64,000 nucleotides of DNA from assembly GCF_000615945.1 (NCBI RefSeq), contig NZ_BAMO01000021.1, forward strand, positions 1 through 64,000, in the 5' to 3' direction. How positions within the stretch are numbered: the first letter of the stretch is position 1; each line of letters starts with the position of its first letter. Source of the stretch: Caldalkalibacillus mannanilyticus JCM 10596 (GTDB lineage: Bacteria > Bacillota > Bacilli > Caldalkalibacillales > JCM-10596). A program made the position numbers and the translations under genes. This document shows, in pieces, positions 9,838-19,376 of the stretch. The notes beneath the pieces were generated by a model that was not told the origin of the DNA, searched no databases, and was given only the letters and a program-made list of their open reading frames with translations.

Positions 9838-9863
9838 GAAAAAAGGGAGCCTATCTGCTCCCT
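9838..9863 (-). terminator. Terminator after rpmA
   Basis: On the minus strand GGGAGCAGATAGGCTCCC is followed by TTTTTT, just after the rpmA stop. It ends the rplU-prp-rpmA operon. Confidence 0.88.
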
Positions 9864-9879
9864 CTCCCTTACTTGCTTA

Positions 9880-10158
9880 TTATGCAGGGTAAACACTCAC
9901 TTTTTTACGGTCACGTCCAAGACGCTCGAAACGTACTACACCTTCAACTTTAGCAAAAAGTGTGTCATCTCCACCAATCCCTACATTCGTTCCTGGGTAA
10001 ATCTTCGTTCCGCGTTGGCGAACTAAGATGCTTCCAGCAGTAACAGTTTGTCCGTCACCACGCTTTGTACCTAAACGTTTCGCGATAGAATCACGACCGT
10101 TCTTTGTACTACCTACCCCTTTTTTGGATGCGAAGAATTGTAAGTTCATTTTTAGCAT
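9880..10158 (-). CDS. rpmA: Ribosomal protein L27 (bL27) with cleaved N-terminal extension
   Basis: L27 lies at the peptidyl-transferase centre. The 92-residue protein begins [20 protein letters not shown]. Firmicutes L27 carries an N-terminal extension ending in FF that the protease Prp removes before ASKKG. The start at 10158 is chosen because GGAGGTGA lies in place upstream; the longer reading from 10176 overlaps the prp stop and has no separate ribosome-binding site. The protease gene is directly upstream. Confidence 0.96.
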   Translation of the reverse strand: MLKMNLQFFASKKGVGSTKNGRDSIAKRLGTKRGDGQTVTAGSILVRQRGTKIYPGTNVGIGGDDTLFAKVEGVVRFERLGRDRKKVSVYPA

Positions 10159-10172
10159 ATCGTTCACCTCCT

Positions 10173-10523
10173 TCATTCAAAAATAATGTTTATATATTTT
10201 CCATATTCAGAAGCAATAGATTCTAGGGTTAAGACCATACTTTCTAATAAAAGTTGAACTTTCTCATGTGTAGCTTCATCATGTGTAGCTTCATCTCTAG
10301 ATGTAGGTACTATACAGTGGAGAAAGCCTGTCTTCTGCTCCATTTCAATCTGTAGCTTCGTATCAAGTAATGTTTCAATCGAATTCACTGTTCCAAAAGA
10401 AACAGCCGTCACAGCAGAGCAGACAATATCCTGACCTGAGTCTGCGTAGCCCGCATGCCCATGTAAAGTAAATTGCAGAATCTCTCGGCTATCTGGTTGA
10501 CGTTTAATGGTTATCTTTATCAT
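10173..10523 (-). CDS. prp: Prp (YsxB) cysteine protease for L27
   Basis: Prp removes the N-terminal extension of L27. The 116-residue protein has the family signature [20 protein letters not shown] with the catalytic His and Cys. It lies between rplU and rpmA, the invariant Firmicutes order. A direct 15-bp duplication in the C-terminal half (about 10263-10295) repeats the residues DEATH twice in tandem; this region varies in the family, so function need not be affected. Confidence 0.94.
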   Translation of the reverse strand: MIKITIKRQPDSREILQFTLHGHAGYADSGQDIVCSAVTAVSFGTVNSIETLLDTKLQIEMEQKTGFLHCIVPTSRDEATHDEATHEKVQLLLESMVLTLESIASEYGKYINIIFE

Positions 10524-10540
10524 AGAAAACCACCTTATAA

Positions 10541-10852
10541 TTAAGCGTTGATCGCTTCAACCACAACTTTTGTATATGGTTGACGGTGACCTTGCTTACG
10601 ACGGTAGTTCTTCTTAGATTTGTATTTGAAAATCGTAAGTTTTTGTCCTTTACCGTGACGCTCAACTTTAGCTGTTACAGTAGCACCTGCAACTGTTGGA
10701 GCACCTGTTAGGACTTCTCCATCCTTATTAACAAATACAACTTGGTCGAAGTTCACAGTTTCACCTTCAGCTACGTGTAGCTTCTCGATGTATAGCTCTG
10801 TACCTTTTTCAACCTTATATTGCTTTCCACCTGTTTCGATAATTGCGTACAT
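10541..10852 (-). CDS. rplU: Ribosomal protein L21 (bL21)
   Basis: L21 binds 23S rRNA in the large subunit. The 103-residue protein starts [17 protein letters not shown], the family N-terminus, with GAGGAGGTG seven bases upstream of ATG 10852. A longer open frame upstream only translates the leader. It is the first gene of the rplU-prp-rpmA operon. Confidence 0.97.
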   Translation of the reverse strand: MYAIIETGGKQYKVEKGTELYIEKLHVAEGETVNFDQVVFVNKDGEVLTGAPTVAGATVTAKVERHGKGQKLTIFKYKSKKNYRRKQGHRQPYTKVVVEAINA

Positions 10853-10985
10853 TATTGCACCTCCTCTTATACTCAGACTCGCCATTCTAGGTGCATTAAT
10901 CAATGTCTTCTACCTAGTCTGTGCGGTTACAGTATGCTTGGAGTTCAAGCACACGTAAAACTAACAAAGATAACAATACCATATT
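10853..10985 (-). promoter_or_regulatory. L21 ribosomal protein leader
   Basis: The minus-strand sequence upstream of rplU contains TAACCGCACAGACTAGGT, then AATGGCGAGTCTGAGTATAA just before the ribosome-binding site. AGACT and AGTCT arms and this sequence around them are the conserved core of the Firmicutes L21 leader, thought to mediate autoregulation by L21. The 5' boundary is approximate. It fills the space between rng and rplU. Confidence 0.82.
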
Positions 10986-10993
10986 TCTTGGCA

Positions 10994-12513
10994 TCATGTC
11001 AACTTCTGCTGTAGAGCCTCTAGCTTTCTTTTCGTTTCTGCTAGTGAGCCCATATAGATCACCTGATATTCCTCCAAGTGATTGTGCGGGGTTCCATGCA
11101 AGTACACCTTAAAACCACAATGCTTCTCCAATTCACGAAGACTGGATCTTCCCTCTCCGAACAGCTTAGCAGCTACGGAGGGATGCACTTGAACAAGCAC
11201 CCCTTCAATGTCCCCGGCATTCCTATACTCCAGAAGAATGCGCTCCACTTGTGCCGCAATGGTTTCTTCAGAAGCTGTATACCCTTTCCCATCACAATAC
11301 GAACAAAACTTGGTCGTCACTTCTAGGACATTCTGTCTAATCTTCTTGCGTGTCATTTCCACCAATCCAAGGGCCGTAATCCCGACCACATTTGTTTTCG
11401 TCCGATCTTTCTTAACGACTTCTTCTAAGGCTTGAAGGACATTTTCTTGATGCTCCGGCAGGATCATATCAATAAAATCAATGATCACAATGCCCCCAAT
11501 GTCTCGTAGACGGAGCTGTCGAGCAATCTCTTTGGCCGCTTCCACATTCGTTATATACACCGTTTCCTCTAGGTTTTGGTGTCCTGTATATTTCCCTGTA
11601 TTAATATCTATGACCGTGAGTGCCTCTGTCTGATCAATAATCAAGTAGCCTCCGTTTTTTAGCCAAACCTTTTTTCGTAGAGAACGTTCCAAATCCGCTG
11701 TAATCTGATAATAATCAAATATATTCTGATTGCCTTTATAATGGGTAAGAGCTCCTTTAATCTCAGGATAGAGTTGAATCTCTTGTTTCAAGCGGTGATA
11801 ATGAGAGGAGTTATCGATCATACATTCATCCACATCATCTGTCATTAGATCACGAACTAATTTAGAGATCATATCGACATCCTGATAGATCAAGCTACAT
11901 ATCGAAGCGTTTTTTTCTTTTGCTAAGATTTCCTGCCACTTTATTCGTAAACTATTGACATCTTGAAGAAATTCATGCTCAGAAATCCCTTCACAAGCCG
12001 TTCGAATAATTAACCTTCAGAGCCTTGAACAATCTCATCCGCCATTCCCTTCAATCTTTCCCGTTCGCTTTCATCTTCAATCTTTCTTGAGATTCCAATA
12101 TGATTTCCGAAGGGAACGTAGACAAGATATCTACCTGCCAAAGAAATGTTCGTGGTCACTCGCGCGCCTTTATTGCCGACAGGTTCTTTGTTCACCTGAA
12201 CAAGAATCTCTTCCCCTTCCTTAATCAGTTCCTTAACCGTTGGACTGCTTTCTTCTGTGTCCTTCGCAATCCCTCTGCTAGGGTAAATATCGTCTACGTA
12301 TAAGAAAGCATTTTTACTGATTCCAATATCGATAAAGGCTGCCTGCATGCCAGGTAGAACATTCACTACTCTCCCCTTGTAGACATTCCCAACAACCCTT
12401 TTTTCCAAAGGGCGCTCAATTAATAACTCCACTACTTTTTGATCCTCAACGACAGCCACTCTTGTTTCTCTATCTAAACTATTGACAAATAGCTTCTTAC
12501 CCAAGGACCCCAC
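10994..12513 (-). CDS. rng: Ribonuclease G, reading frame interrupted
   Basis: RNase G/E endonucleases process rRNA and decay mRNA. The N-terminal part (12010-12513, 167 residues) has the S1-like RNA-binding region (VVGNVYKGRVVNVLPGMQAA). The rest, open from about 12006 to 10994 in the -1 frame, has the family continuation LIIRTACEGISEHEF, catalytic aspartates in TVIDINTGK and IIDFIDM, and the zinc-link cysteines CSYCDGKG. Joined, the product is about 506 residues, normal for Bacillales. The break is at GGTTAATT near 12009-12011, where one missing T accounts for it. The start is GTG 12513 or the TTG at 12504. Confidence 0.88.
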
Positions 12514-12546
12514 CTCATTGCCTTCGTTTTCTGTTCTTCCTCTATT

Positions 12547-13389
12547 TTAACCGAAAGCATTGCTCACTGTACAATATGCTTTATTTTCCGCAAAATATTG
12601 GTCTAAAAGTTCCTGTTCGCTGATGACATAGGAGATGTTTCCTTTCTCATCAACAATACAAAAATAATGATATTTATTGCGATACATTCGCACGATTAAA
12701 TCATGTAGGGCTTCTGTTGGATAAGCAACGATACTCACCACTTCAAGATCATGATTCTGATTTTTAGAATAGCGTTCTAAGATAAACCTCATAAATTGAA
12801 AGTGGGATTGCTTTAATTCTAAGATGTGAGAGATGAAAAGAAAGATCGCCACGATCCACAAATAAAAATATAGAGGATAGAACAGAATGATGATAACAAG
12901 ATACATAAAAAAACACACTCCACTCACAAGGAGAGAGTGTCGAATTGCCTTTCTAAAAGGAAACAATGTGCACAGCATGATCTGTACTAATTTACCCCCA
13001 TCCAAGGGTAAAATAGGTAGCAGATTAAAAAGAAAGATAATCATATTATATTCAATAAATTGCATGGCAAAGCTCTCCTGCCATAGCCCAGAAAATAAAC
13101 AGATAAGTCCGAAAAAAATCATGATCAGATTCATTAGGGGACCAGCTACAATGACCAGCATTTCTTCCTTTGTTGAACGATTGCCGTGTTCATCTACCTC
13201 TGCCACTCCTCCAAAAGGGAGAAGCTGTATCTTTCGCACTCTCCAGCCATACGCCTTGGCGGTGCAAGCATGACCTAACTCATGAATAATAACAATGATG
13301 AACAACAGCATCACATCATAAATAAAGCCATGTAAGAGGGCAAGAAAAAAAACAAGGAAAAAGGATGGATGAATCGACAGCTTAATCAA
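12547..13389 (-). CDS. spoIVFB: SpoIVFB intramembrane metalloprotease
   Basis: SpoIVFB cleaves pro-sigma-K in the outer forespore membrane. The 280-residue protein has several hydrophobic helices, the zinc motif HELGH at residues 36-40 and the second metal-ligand motif PLDGG near residue 126. A CBS-like C-terminal domain (about 205-275) follows. Translation starts at TTG 13389, overlapping the spoIVFA stop by eight bases, so the two are probably coupled. Confidence 0.93.
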   Translation of the reverse strand: MIKLSIHPSFFLVFFLALLHGFIYDVMLLFIIVIIHELGHACTAKAYGWRVRKIQLLPFGGVAEVDEHGNRSTKEEMLVIVAGPLMNLIMIFFGLICLFSGLWQESFAMQFIEYNMIIFLFNLLPILPLDGGKLVQIMLCTLFPFRKAIRHSLLVSGVCFFMYLVIIILFYPLYFYLWIVAIFLFISHILELKQSHFQFMRFILERYSKNQNHDLEVVSIVAYPTEALHDLIVRMYRNKYHYFCIVDEKGNISYVISEQELLDQYFAENKAYCTVSNAFG

Positions 13390-14188
13390 ATTTCATCACA
13401 TCCAAGGGATTAATAAATACTGAATCCTTTCTTAAAGCAAAGTATAGTTTTCCTTTTCCATTCTCTGCTTGAATCGTCGTTGAACCGATAACCTGCCCCT
13501 GACCAACCCAATCATGTAATTGCACTTTTAAGTTTTGAACATGTCCATACCAGGATTCTTCACCATCTCCATGCTCGATCACAATGGTTAAACCAAGTCC
13601 TTCTTTCTGTCCCACGAAGGTAACCCAGCCTTCTTTGACCACTTCAACTGGAACCATACTTGCTGTTTGGACCATGATCCCATCCTGTCCCGAGCCAAAC
13701 GCAGCCAAGACCTTTCCTCCGCTTACGGGGACAACATAATCATGATTTGGCTGTACAGGCGCTTTGGTTTGTTCTCTACTAAAAATCTTAGGCAAAAAAG
13801 CGGGTAGCTCCCCCGTTTTTTTTTCGTACCAAGCCATGACCCCCTGCACATTATATTCCCTGACTAGCACTTCATGCACAAAATCCTGTGCGCCTGCAAA
13901 AGTAGGATTGTCCGATTTCATGATGGTGTATACTCCTGCAATCAACAAGACAGAGCAGATGATTTTAACGATCAAAGCATACCCCGAAGGTTCATGGGTA
14001 TATTCAGCTTCATAGAGATAGTCTGAATATTTCACCTCATACGGACTCTCTTTCTTATCCAAAACAGACGATGATGAGCTTGAAGCAGCAGGTGTATATA
14101 ACCTTTGTTTCTTTTTTAATAAGTGAAGGCGTTCCTGCCTACGTTTTTTGACCCCTTCTTTGTAATCATCAAAACTCATCTTATTCAC
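13382..14188 (-). CDS. spoIVFA: SpoIVFA, regulator of SpoIVFB
   Basis: SpoIVFA anchors and inhibits SpoIVFB until a forespore signal arrives. The 268-residue protein has a basic cytoplasmic N-terminus, one membrane helix (about 72-90) and a C-terminal LytM/M23-like domain (WVTFVGQKEGLGLTIVIEHG). The zinc ligands of active M23 enzymes are not all evident, in keeping with a non-catalytic, protease-sensitive regulator. It overlaps spoIVFB. Confidence 0.9.
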   Translation of the reverse strand: MNKMSFDDYKEGVKKRRQERLHLLKKKQRLYTPAASSSSSSVLDKKESPYEVKYSDYLYEAEYTHEPSGYALIVKIICSVLLIAGVYTIMKSDNPTFAGAQDFVHEVLVREYNVQGVMAWYEKKTGELPAFLPKIFSREQTKAPVQPNHDYVVPVSGGKVLAAFGSGQDGIMVQTASMVPVEVVKEGWVTFVGQKEGLGLTIVIEHGDGEESWYGHVQNLKVQLHDWVGQGQVIGSTTIQAENGKGKLYFALRKDSVFINPLDVMKFD

Positions 14189-14261
14189 CCCTAGAGAAAA
14201 AGTCTATTACTACACTATATGACTTGTCCCTAGAAAAAATGATCTGTTATTCTGTCAACAT

Positions 14262-14294
14262 AAAAAAGCTTTCCTCTCTTTAAGAGAAGAAAGC
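14262..14294 (-). terminator. Terminator after the 93-residue gene
   Basis: On the minus strand GCTTTCTTCTCT-TAAA-GAGAGGAAAGC is followed by TTTTTT. It isolates spoIVFA from the upstream transcripts. Confidence 0.88.
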
Positions 14295-14305
14295 CTGTTT
14301 CTTAC

Positions 14306-14587
14306 CTACTCTAAATGTCCTTCTGGTTTTGTTCGTATCGGATCAGCAAGAGTATCTCCAACACGACTCGCCGCTTCATGAAGCTGTTCATTTTCATAGG
14401 AAAATCGAGGATTTACTTCCTCACCCGTATCCCAGCCTGAAGTCTTCCCCAACTCAAAGTTCATTGCTGAGCCATAAGGACCATCGGGAAACTCCTCTAA
14501 GGCTCTAGAGTGAACAAAATTATATTCAGTCGCCAAAGGAGTAAAGGAATTCTTCTCCCCTTTTCTTTCAAGCGGCTTATCAGTCAT
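14306..14587 (-). CDS. Uncharacterized 93-residue protein
   Basis: I do not recognise this family. The product is hydrophilic with no membrane segment or cysteine, and has WDTGEEVNPRFSYENEQLHE in the middle. A plausible start ATG 14587 follows an AAGGAGGGG ribosome-binding site that lies in the 3' arm of a hairpin after minD. It has its own terminator, so it looks like a genuine short gene, either a read-through cistron of minCD or separately transcribed. The location between minD and spoIVFA suggests a sporulation or division link, but that is only context. Confidence 0.65.
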   Translation of the reverse strand: MTDKPLERKGEKNSFTPLATEYNFVHSRALEEFPDGPYGSAMNFELGKTSGWDTGEEVNPRFSYENEQLHEAASRVGDTLADPIRTKPEGHLE

Positions 14588-14630
14588 AAAAAATCCCCTC
14601 CTTTTGACTTAGGATAGCCAAAAGAAGAGG
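14588..14630 (-). promoter_or_regulatory. Hairpin after minD that covers the next ribosome-binding site
   Basis: On the minus strand CCTCTTCTTTTG pairs with CAAAAGGAGGGG over 12 bases (two wobbles) around a 12-base loop, followed by ATTTTTT and then the ATG of the 93-residue gene. It has the form of a terminator for minD, and its 3' arm is the ribosome-binding site of the next gene. Confidence 0.6.
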
Positions 14631-14636
14631 TTTTAA

Positions 14637-15434
14637 TTAGCCTTTCATCCCAAAAAGGCGTTTCATTTTAGAAAAGACTCCTTTTTGTTCCTCTAGATTC
14701 ATCAATGGTATAGAGTCACCTAGGATGCGTCTGGCAATGTTACGATAAGCCAAAGATGCTTTGGAATCAGGATTCATTACCGTTGGTTCACCTGTGTTCG
14801 TCGATTTAATCACCTGTTCATCGTCAGGAACGATTCCAATAAGGTCGATTGCTAAGATGTTGGCAATTTCATCTACATCCAGCATTTCTCCTTTTTTCAT
14901 CATCTGAGGACGTATTCGATTAATGATCAATTTAGGACTGCCGATCTTCACAGATTCTAAAAGTCCAATAATACGATCCGCATCTCGAACAGCAGAAATT
15001 TCTGGAGTCGTCACGACAATCGCTTGATCTGCACCAGCTACAGCATTTTTAAAGCCTTGCTCAATACCTGCTGGACAATCAATAATAATATAATCGTGAT
15101 CTTGCTTTAGTTCGCTGATAATTTTCGCGATCTGCTCTGGTTGGACAGAATCCTTGTCTTTTGTTTGTGCTGCCGGCAGAAGATACAACTCATCAAAACG
15201 CTTATCCTTGATTAAGGCTTGCTTTAAACGGCAAGATCCTTCAACAACATCAACCAAATCATAAATGATTCGGTTTTCTAGCCCCATAACCACATCAAGA
15301 TTTCTAAGACCAATGTCTGTATCGACCAAACATACCTTTTTGCCTTGAAGGGCCAATGCGGTTCCAATATTTGCTGAAGTCGTTGTCTTTCCTACTCCGC
15401 CTTTTCCAGAAGTAATTACAATTGCCTCTCCCAT
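14637..15434 (-). CDS. minD: Septum site-determining ATPase MinD
   Basis: MinD is the membrane-cycling ATPase that recruits MinC to inhibit polar division. The 265-residue protein has the deviant Walker A KGGVGKTTT near residue 10, the VDTDIGLRNLD switch region, and a C-terminal amphipathic membrane-targeting helix (FSKMKRLFGMKG). It follows minC by 18 bases in the mreBCD-minCD cluster. Confidence 0.97.
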   Translation of the reverse strand: MGEAIVITSGKGGVGKTTTSANIGTALALQGKKVCLVDTDIGLRNLDVVMGLENRIIYDLVDVVEGSCRLKQALIKDKRFDELYLLPAAQTKDKDSVQPEQIAKIISELKQDHDYIIIDCPAGIEQGFKNAVAGADQAIVVTTPEISAVRDADRIIGLLESVKIGSPKLIINRIRPQMMKKGEMLDVDEIANILAIDLIGIVPDDEQVIKSTNTGEPTVMNPDSKASLAYRNIARRILGDSIPLMNLEEQKGVFSKMKRLFGMKG

Positions 15435-15452
15435 GTGTCTTGTTTCCTCCTC

Positions 15453-16124
15453 TTATACAAACCCTTTCAGCTCAGGTCGAATCTCTGCTAATTGATGCAG
15501 CTTGTCAACAACGATCTGACCTGAATCTATATATGCAAATTCCATTTGAAAGACCTCAACATCCCATTCATCAGGAGGTCGACTAACAATTGTAGCAATA
15601 CGAAGTTGAGTCGGTTGTAAAGTCGAGGCAGCGATCACAGCACTGTCATCTCCCTGAAACCCTGCATGAGCCATCCCGCGCAGAGAACCCATAACGTAAA
15701 TACTGCCATTCGCCTGAATACATCCCCCTGGATTCACATCACCCAGAATAAGCACATTTCCATCGCATTGATACAATTGACCAGAACGAATCGTTTTATT
15801 AATAATTTGGATATTCGCTTGTAATCGAGCCTTTGTCACTTCTTCTTTAGAAACCACAAAATTTTCAAGCTTATCGATCACCAAGTTTCCTTTTGATCGA
15901 ATCAGCGTTCGAATCTCTTTCTCCTGCTCATCAGATAGATAGCGATGACCAAATTGCAAAGAAACACGAATGACTTGGTTATCTAGCTCGTTCGTCTGAT
16001 ATCCCTTATCTAATTTATTGGTAAGCTCTAAGATTAAATCCTGGTAAGAGCATGAATCATCCATGTTAAATACCAGGCCACCTTTGGTTCCCTTGATGGT
16101 AACGTATGATTTTGTTATTGACAT
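15453..16124 (-). CDS. minC: Septum site-determining protein MinC
   Basis: MinC blocks FtsZ assembly away from mid-cell. The product is about 223 residues from the ATG at 16124 (MSITKSYVTIKGTKGGL), close to the Bacillus length. An alternative start ten codons upstream has no better support. The C-terminal half has the beta-helix MinC_C domain with GDVNPGGCIQANGSIYVMG, which binds MinD. It lies between mreD and minD. Confidence 0.93.
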   Translation of the reverse strand: MSITKSYVTIKGTKGGLVFNMDDSCSYQDLILELTNKLDKGYQTNELDNQVIRVSLQFGHRYLSDEQEKEIRTLIRSKGNLVIDKLENFVVSKEEVTKARLQANIQIINKTIRSGQLYQCDGNVLILGDVNPGGCIQANGSIYVMGSLRGMAHAGFQGDDSAVIAASTLQPTQLRIATIVSRPPDEWDVEVFQMEFAYIDSGQIVVDKLHQLAEIRPELKGFV

Positions 16125-16203
16125 CCAAAGATCACCCCACCTTACTATTTCCACACGGTAGTTGTGAATTCCTGCAATGTACTCGAGTAATTTTCAGTTC
16201 TGC

Positions 16204-16719
16204 CTAACTTTCATCCTCTTCTTTCATCTGAAGTAAGATGGCTCTTGCAGGATACGAAACGAACAAAGCAAAGAGCATATTGAGAATTAAAATCGGGATG
16301 ACACGGTGCATATAAAAGAAATTGATATCCATATTCACTACGTTTGTTAAGGAGAGTAAACCGTAGACGATCGACTCATGAATCACAAGAGAAACAAGTA
16401 CAGTTAATAAAATCAAAAAGACATTTTGTTGAAAAATACGGAATGTCAATCCACTAAAATATCCGATAAAAGCCATAGAGAAAGCATAGATACCAATCGC
16501 ACTTCCATAGATGACATCATACATGAGTCCAAAAATAAGACCGATCATCAAGCCTTGAATACGACCTAGAAATAAAGCGGCAAAGATCAGTAACACCACG
16601 ACAAAACGCGGCACCAAAAGAATATGTATCCCCCACCTGTCAGGGGAAAAAACTTGAACAATCGTTCCTTCAAAAATAAAGAGCAAGAAAAGAGTCAGGA
16701 TAAAGAGAAAACGAGTCAT
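16204..16719 (-). CDS. mreD: Rod shape protein MreD
   Basis: MreD is a small membrane component of the elongasome. The 171 residues are almost entirely hydrophobic, with four to five helices. QGLMIGLIFGLMYDVIYGS is the typical MreD segment. The start overlaps the mreC stop by four bases. Confidence 0.92.
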   Translation of the reverse strand: MTRFLFILTLFLLFIFEGTIVQVFSPDRWGIHILLVPRFVVVLLIFAALFLGRIQGLMIGLIFGLMYDVIYGSAIGIYAFSMAFIGYFSGLTFRIFQQNVFLILLTVLVSLVIHESIVYGLLSLTNVVNMDINFFYMHRVIPILILNMLFALFVSYPARAILLQMKEEDES

Positions 16720-17598
16720 GACGATGTATCCCCCTCAGCTTTCTCCTCTTCTTGGTCTGATTGGGGAAGAAAGGCTCTTTCCACCACAAAAACATAATCT
16801 GTTGAATTTAAGTTTGCTGCCGGCTTAACTAAAGCTGTTTGTGTTAATCCGTATTCATCAGGAGTCACTTCCATGATTTCACCAATCAATAGACCTTTAG
16901 GGAAGATTCCACCTAACCCTGAAGTGACTACTTTTTGTCCCACTTCCAACTTAGCATCCATCGGTATTTTTTTGAAATACAACCCTTTTTGCTCTAAATC
17001 ATACTGTTCAATAATACCGTAAATGGCTTCATTCCCTTGAACAACAGCTGACACCTGACTGCTTCTGTTCACATCGCTTAATAATTCTACAACCGATGTA
17101 AATTGAGCAACGCTCTTCACTCTTCCGACCATTCCTTTATCAGTAATCACCGCCATATTGGGTTCAATTCCATGCTTTTTCCCACGGTTAATAGTCACTT
17201 GTTGATGCCAGCGATCTGGGGATCTCATAATCACTTCAGCTGCTCTGACTTGATAATCATTTAGATCAGACTCCACTTTCAGAAGCTGTTTCAGACTGGC
17301 ATTTTCTTTTTCAAGCTCATAGATCTTTGACACTAGGATGGCATGCTCTTGAAGACTCGCCTTTAGCCGCTGGTTCTCAGAATAAATTTGTTTCACTTCT
17401 TCAATGCTCTCAAAGAAACCCGCTACAGCGCGAGCGGGTTTATAGGCAAGAGATTGGACAAAACCAATAGTATCTCTCAAAAATTGTTCAGCCCATGTAG
17501 TAGGGTCTTTCTTTCATGGTAACCCCTACTACAGCCACCATCAAAATTACACTGACTAATAAAATAATTAAACGCTTGTTAGAAAAAAACGAAGGCAA
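16716..17598 (-). CDS. mreC: Rod shape protein MreC, N-terminal frameshift
   Basis: MreC spans the membrane and links MreB to the wall synthases. The main frame (16716-17480) contains the coiled coil (about 30-70) and the beta-domains with SPDRWHQQVTINRGKKHGI. Its membrane anchor is missing from that frame. It is encoded directly upstream in another frame from TTG 17598 (AGGTG upstream): LPSFFSNKRLIILLVSVILM, which ends in TGA at GGGCTGAAC near 17490. Removing one G from that GGG restores one frame of about 293 residues, the family length. MreC is normally essential, so a sequence error is likely. Confidence 0.9.
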
Positions 17599-17635
17599 GT
17601 TTACACACCTACTTATCTAGTACATTCATCCGTGC

Positions 17636-18637
17636 TTATTTTTTTGAAAACTTATATTCAAGATATCTTCCTGTCCCAATGGCGACACAATCTAAAGCAT
17701 GCTCTGCTACAATAACAGGAATCCCTGTTTCCTCACTGATCACCCGATCCAGATTTCGAAGAAGGGCTCCTCCTCCTGTTAGAACAATGCCTCTGTCCAT
17801 AACATCAGCCGATAGTTCTGGCGGGGCTTTCTCAAGGGTCACCTTAACAGCTTCTATGATTGAGTATACCGTATCAGAAAGAGCTTCTGCTATTTCTTTT
17901 GAAGTGACAGTTAAGGTTTTTGGTAAACCCGTTAATAAATCTCTTCCTCGAATGTCTAATTCAATGCTTTCATTGCCAATACCAGCAGATCCAATATCCA
18001 GCTTTAGCTTTTCAGCCGTTCTTTCACCAATCATTAGATTATAATGCTTCTTTACATATTGTATGATGGCATCGTCCATTTCATCACCTGCGACTCGAAT
18101 AGAGCGACTGGTAACAATTCCACCGAGCGAGATGATAGCCACTTCTGTTGTCCCTCCGCCTATATCAACAACCATACTTCCCGTAGGCTCCCAAACAGGA
18201 AGATCAGCACCTATTGCCGCAGCAAACGGCTCTTCAATGGTAAAGGCTTCTTTTGCTCCCGCTTGTTTAGTCGCATCCTCGACCGCCCTTTTCTCTACGG
18301 CTGTAATTCCAGAAGGAACACAGACCACAACATTAGGCTTCTTAGAAAAGAAGGACTTCTTCTTCTGCGCCTGATTAATAAAGTATTTCATCATGGTGGC
18401 TGTTGTTTCGAAATCCGCTATCACTCCATCCTTCATCGGGCGGACCGCAACAATATTTCCTGGAGTACGTCCAATCATATTTTTTGCTGTATTCCCTACT
18501 GCCTCGATGGAACCAGAATCTGTACGGATCGCTACTACTGATGGCTCACGAACGACAACACCCTTCCCTTTTACATAAACCAGCGTATTGGCTGTACCTA
18601 AATCTATTCCCATATCCTTTGAAAATCCACTAAACAT
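17636..18637 (-). CDS. mreB: Rod shape-determining protein MreB
   Basis: MreB is the actin-like filament protein that organises lateral wall synthesis. The 333-residue protein shows the actin-fold motifs [32 protein letters not shown] and GGALLRNLD. It precedes mreC and follows radC, the conserved order. Confidence 0.97.
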   Translation of the reverse strand: MFSGFSKDMGIDLGTANTLVYVKGKGVVVREPSVVAIRTDSGSIEAVGNTAKNMIGRTPGNIVAVRPMKDGVIADFETTATMMKYFINQAQKKKSFFSKKPNVVVCVPSGITAVEKRAVEDATKQAGAKEAFTIEEPFAAAIGADLPVWEPTGSMVVDIGGGTTEVAIISLGGIVTSRSIRVAGDEMDDAIIQYVKKHYNLMIGERTAEKLKLDIGSAGIGNESIELDIRGRDLLTGLPKTLTVTSKEIAEALSDTVYSIIEAVKVTLEKAPPELSADVMDRGIVLTGGGALLRNLDRVISEETGIPVIVAEHALDCVAIGTGRYLEYKFSKK

Positions 18638-18677
18638 GTATGTATTTCTCCCTTCATGTCCAAGAAAAATGAAGAAC

Positions 18678-19376
18678 TTAAATATATCCTTGCTCCTTTA
18701 AACTGCAAAATCGTCCATCACCAATAATCAGGTGATCTAAGCATTCAATGCCTATGATCTCCCCAGCTTCAATCAACCTCTTCGTTACTTCAATATCTTC
18801 TCTGCTCGGAGATGGATCACCGCTAGGGTGATTATGAGAAACAATAATAGATGCCGCACTCCACTTCAAGGCTTCCTTATAGACTTCACGCGGATGAACG
18901 ATGGATGAATTTAAGCTTCCCATAAAAACGGTTTTTTCATATATAATTTGATTTTTTGTATTTAAGTAAAGACAATAAAACTTTTCCTGTTGATCAAGAC
19001 CAATCACTTCCATTAGATATGTAGCTGCTTCTTGGGGGGAGCGAATCGTCATGACCTCTGCTCTCTTTCTTGCTACTCTTCTCCCCAGCTCCAAGCCTGC
19101 TATGATCTGGACAGCTTTGGCTTGTCCGATTCCCTTGATTCTTGTTAGTTCATCAATGCTCATTTCATTCAAATGACGAATCGAGCCTAACTCCTTCAAA
19201 ACTCGAGAAGAAAGCTGAAAGACAGACTCATTCTTGGTTCCTGTCCGCAGTAATATCGCAATGAGTTCTTGATTACTTAATTTATCTGCACCTTCTTTGA
19301 CCATCCGTTCTCGTGGACGCTCTTCTATGGGGTAGTCACGGATCATCATCTTATCTTCAACATAAGACAAGATCAT
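18678..19376 (-). CDS. radC: RadC family JAB-domain protein
   Basis: RadC proteins have an N-terminal helix-hairpin-helix region ([19 protein letters not shown]) and a C-terminal JAB/MPN domain. The metal motif [20 protein letters not shown] is intact, so a metallo-isopeptidase or nuclease-like activity is possible. The biological role is not settled. The 232-residue length is normal. The start overlaps the maf stop by four bases. Confidence 0.94.
   Translation of the reverse strand: MILSYVEDKMMIRDYPIEERPRERMVKEGADKLSNQELIAILLRTGTKNESVFQLSSRVLKELGSIRHLNEMSIDELTRIKGIGQAKAVQIIAGLELGRRVARKRAEVMTIRSPQEAATYLMEVIGLDQQEKFYCLYLNTKNQIIYEKTVFMGSLNSSIVHPREVYKEALKWSAASIIVSHNHPSGDPSPSREDIEVTKRLIEAGEIIGIECLDHLIIGDGRFCSLKEQGYI

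Noticed and set aside
10263-10295. DEATH text in the Prp protein as a death-domain signal
   Set aside because: The letters arise from a 15-bp duplication and have no relation to death-fold domains.
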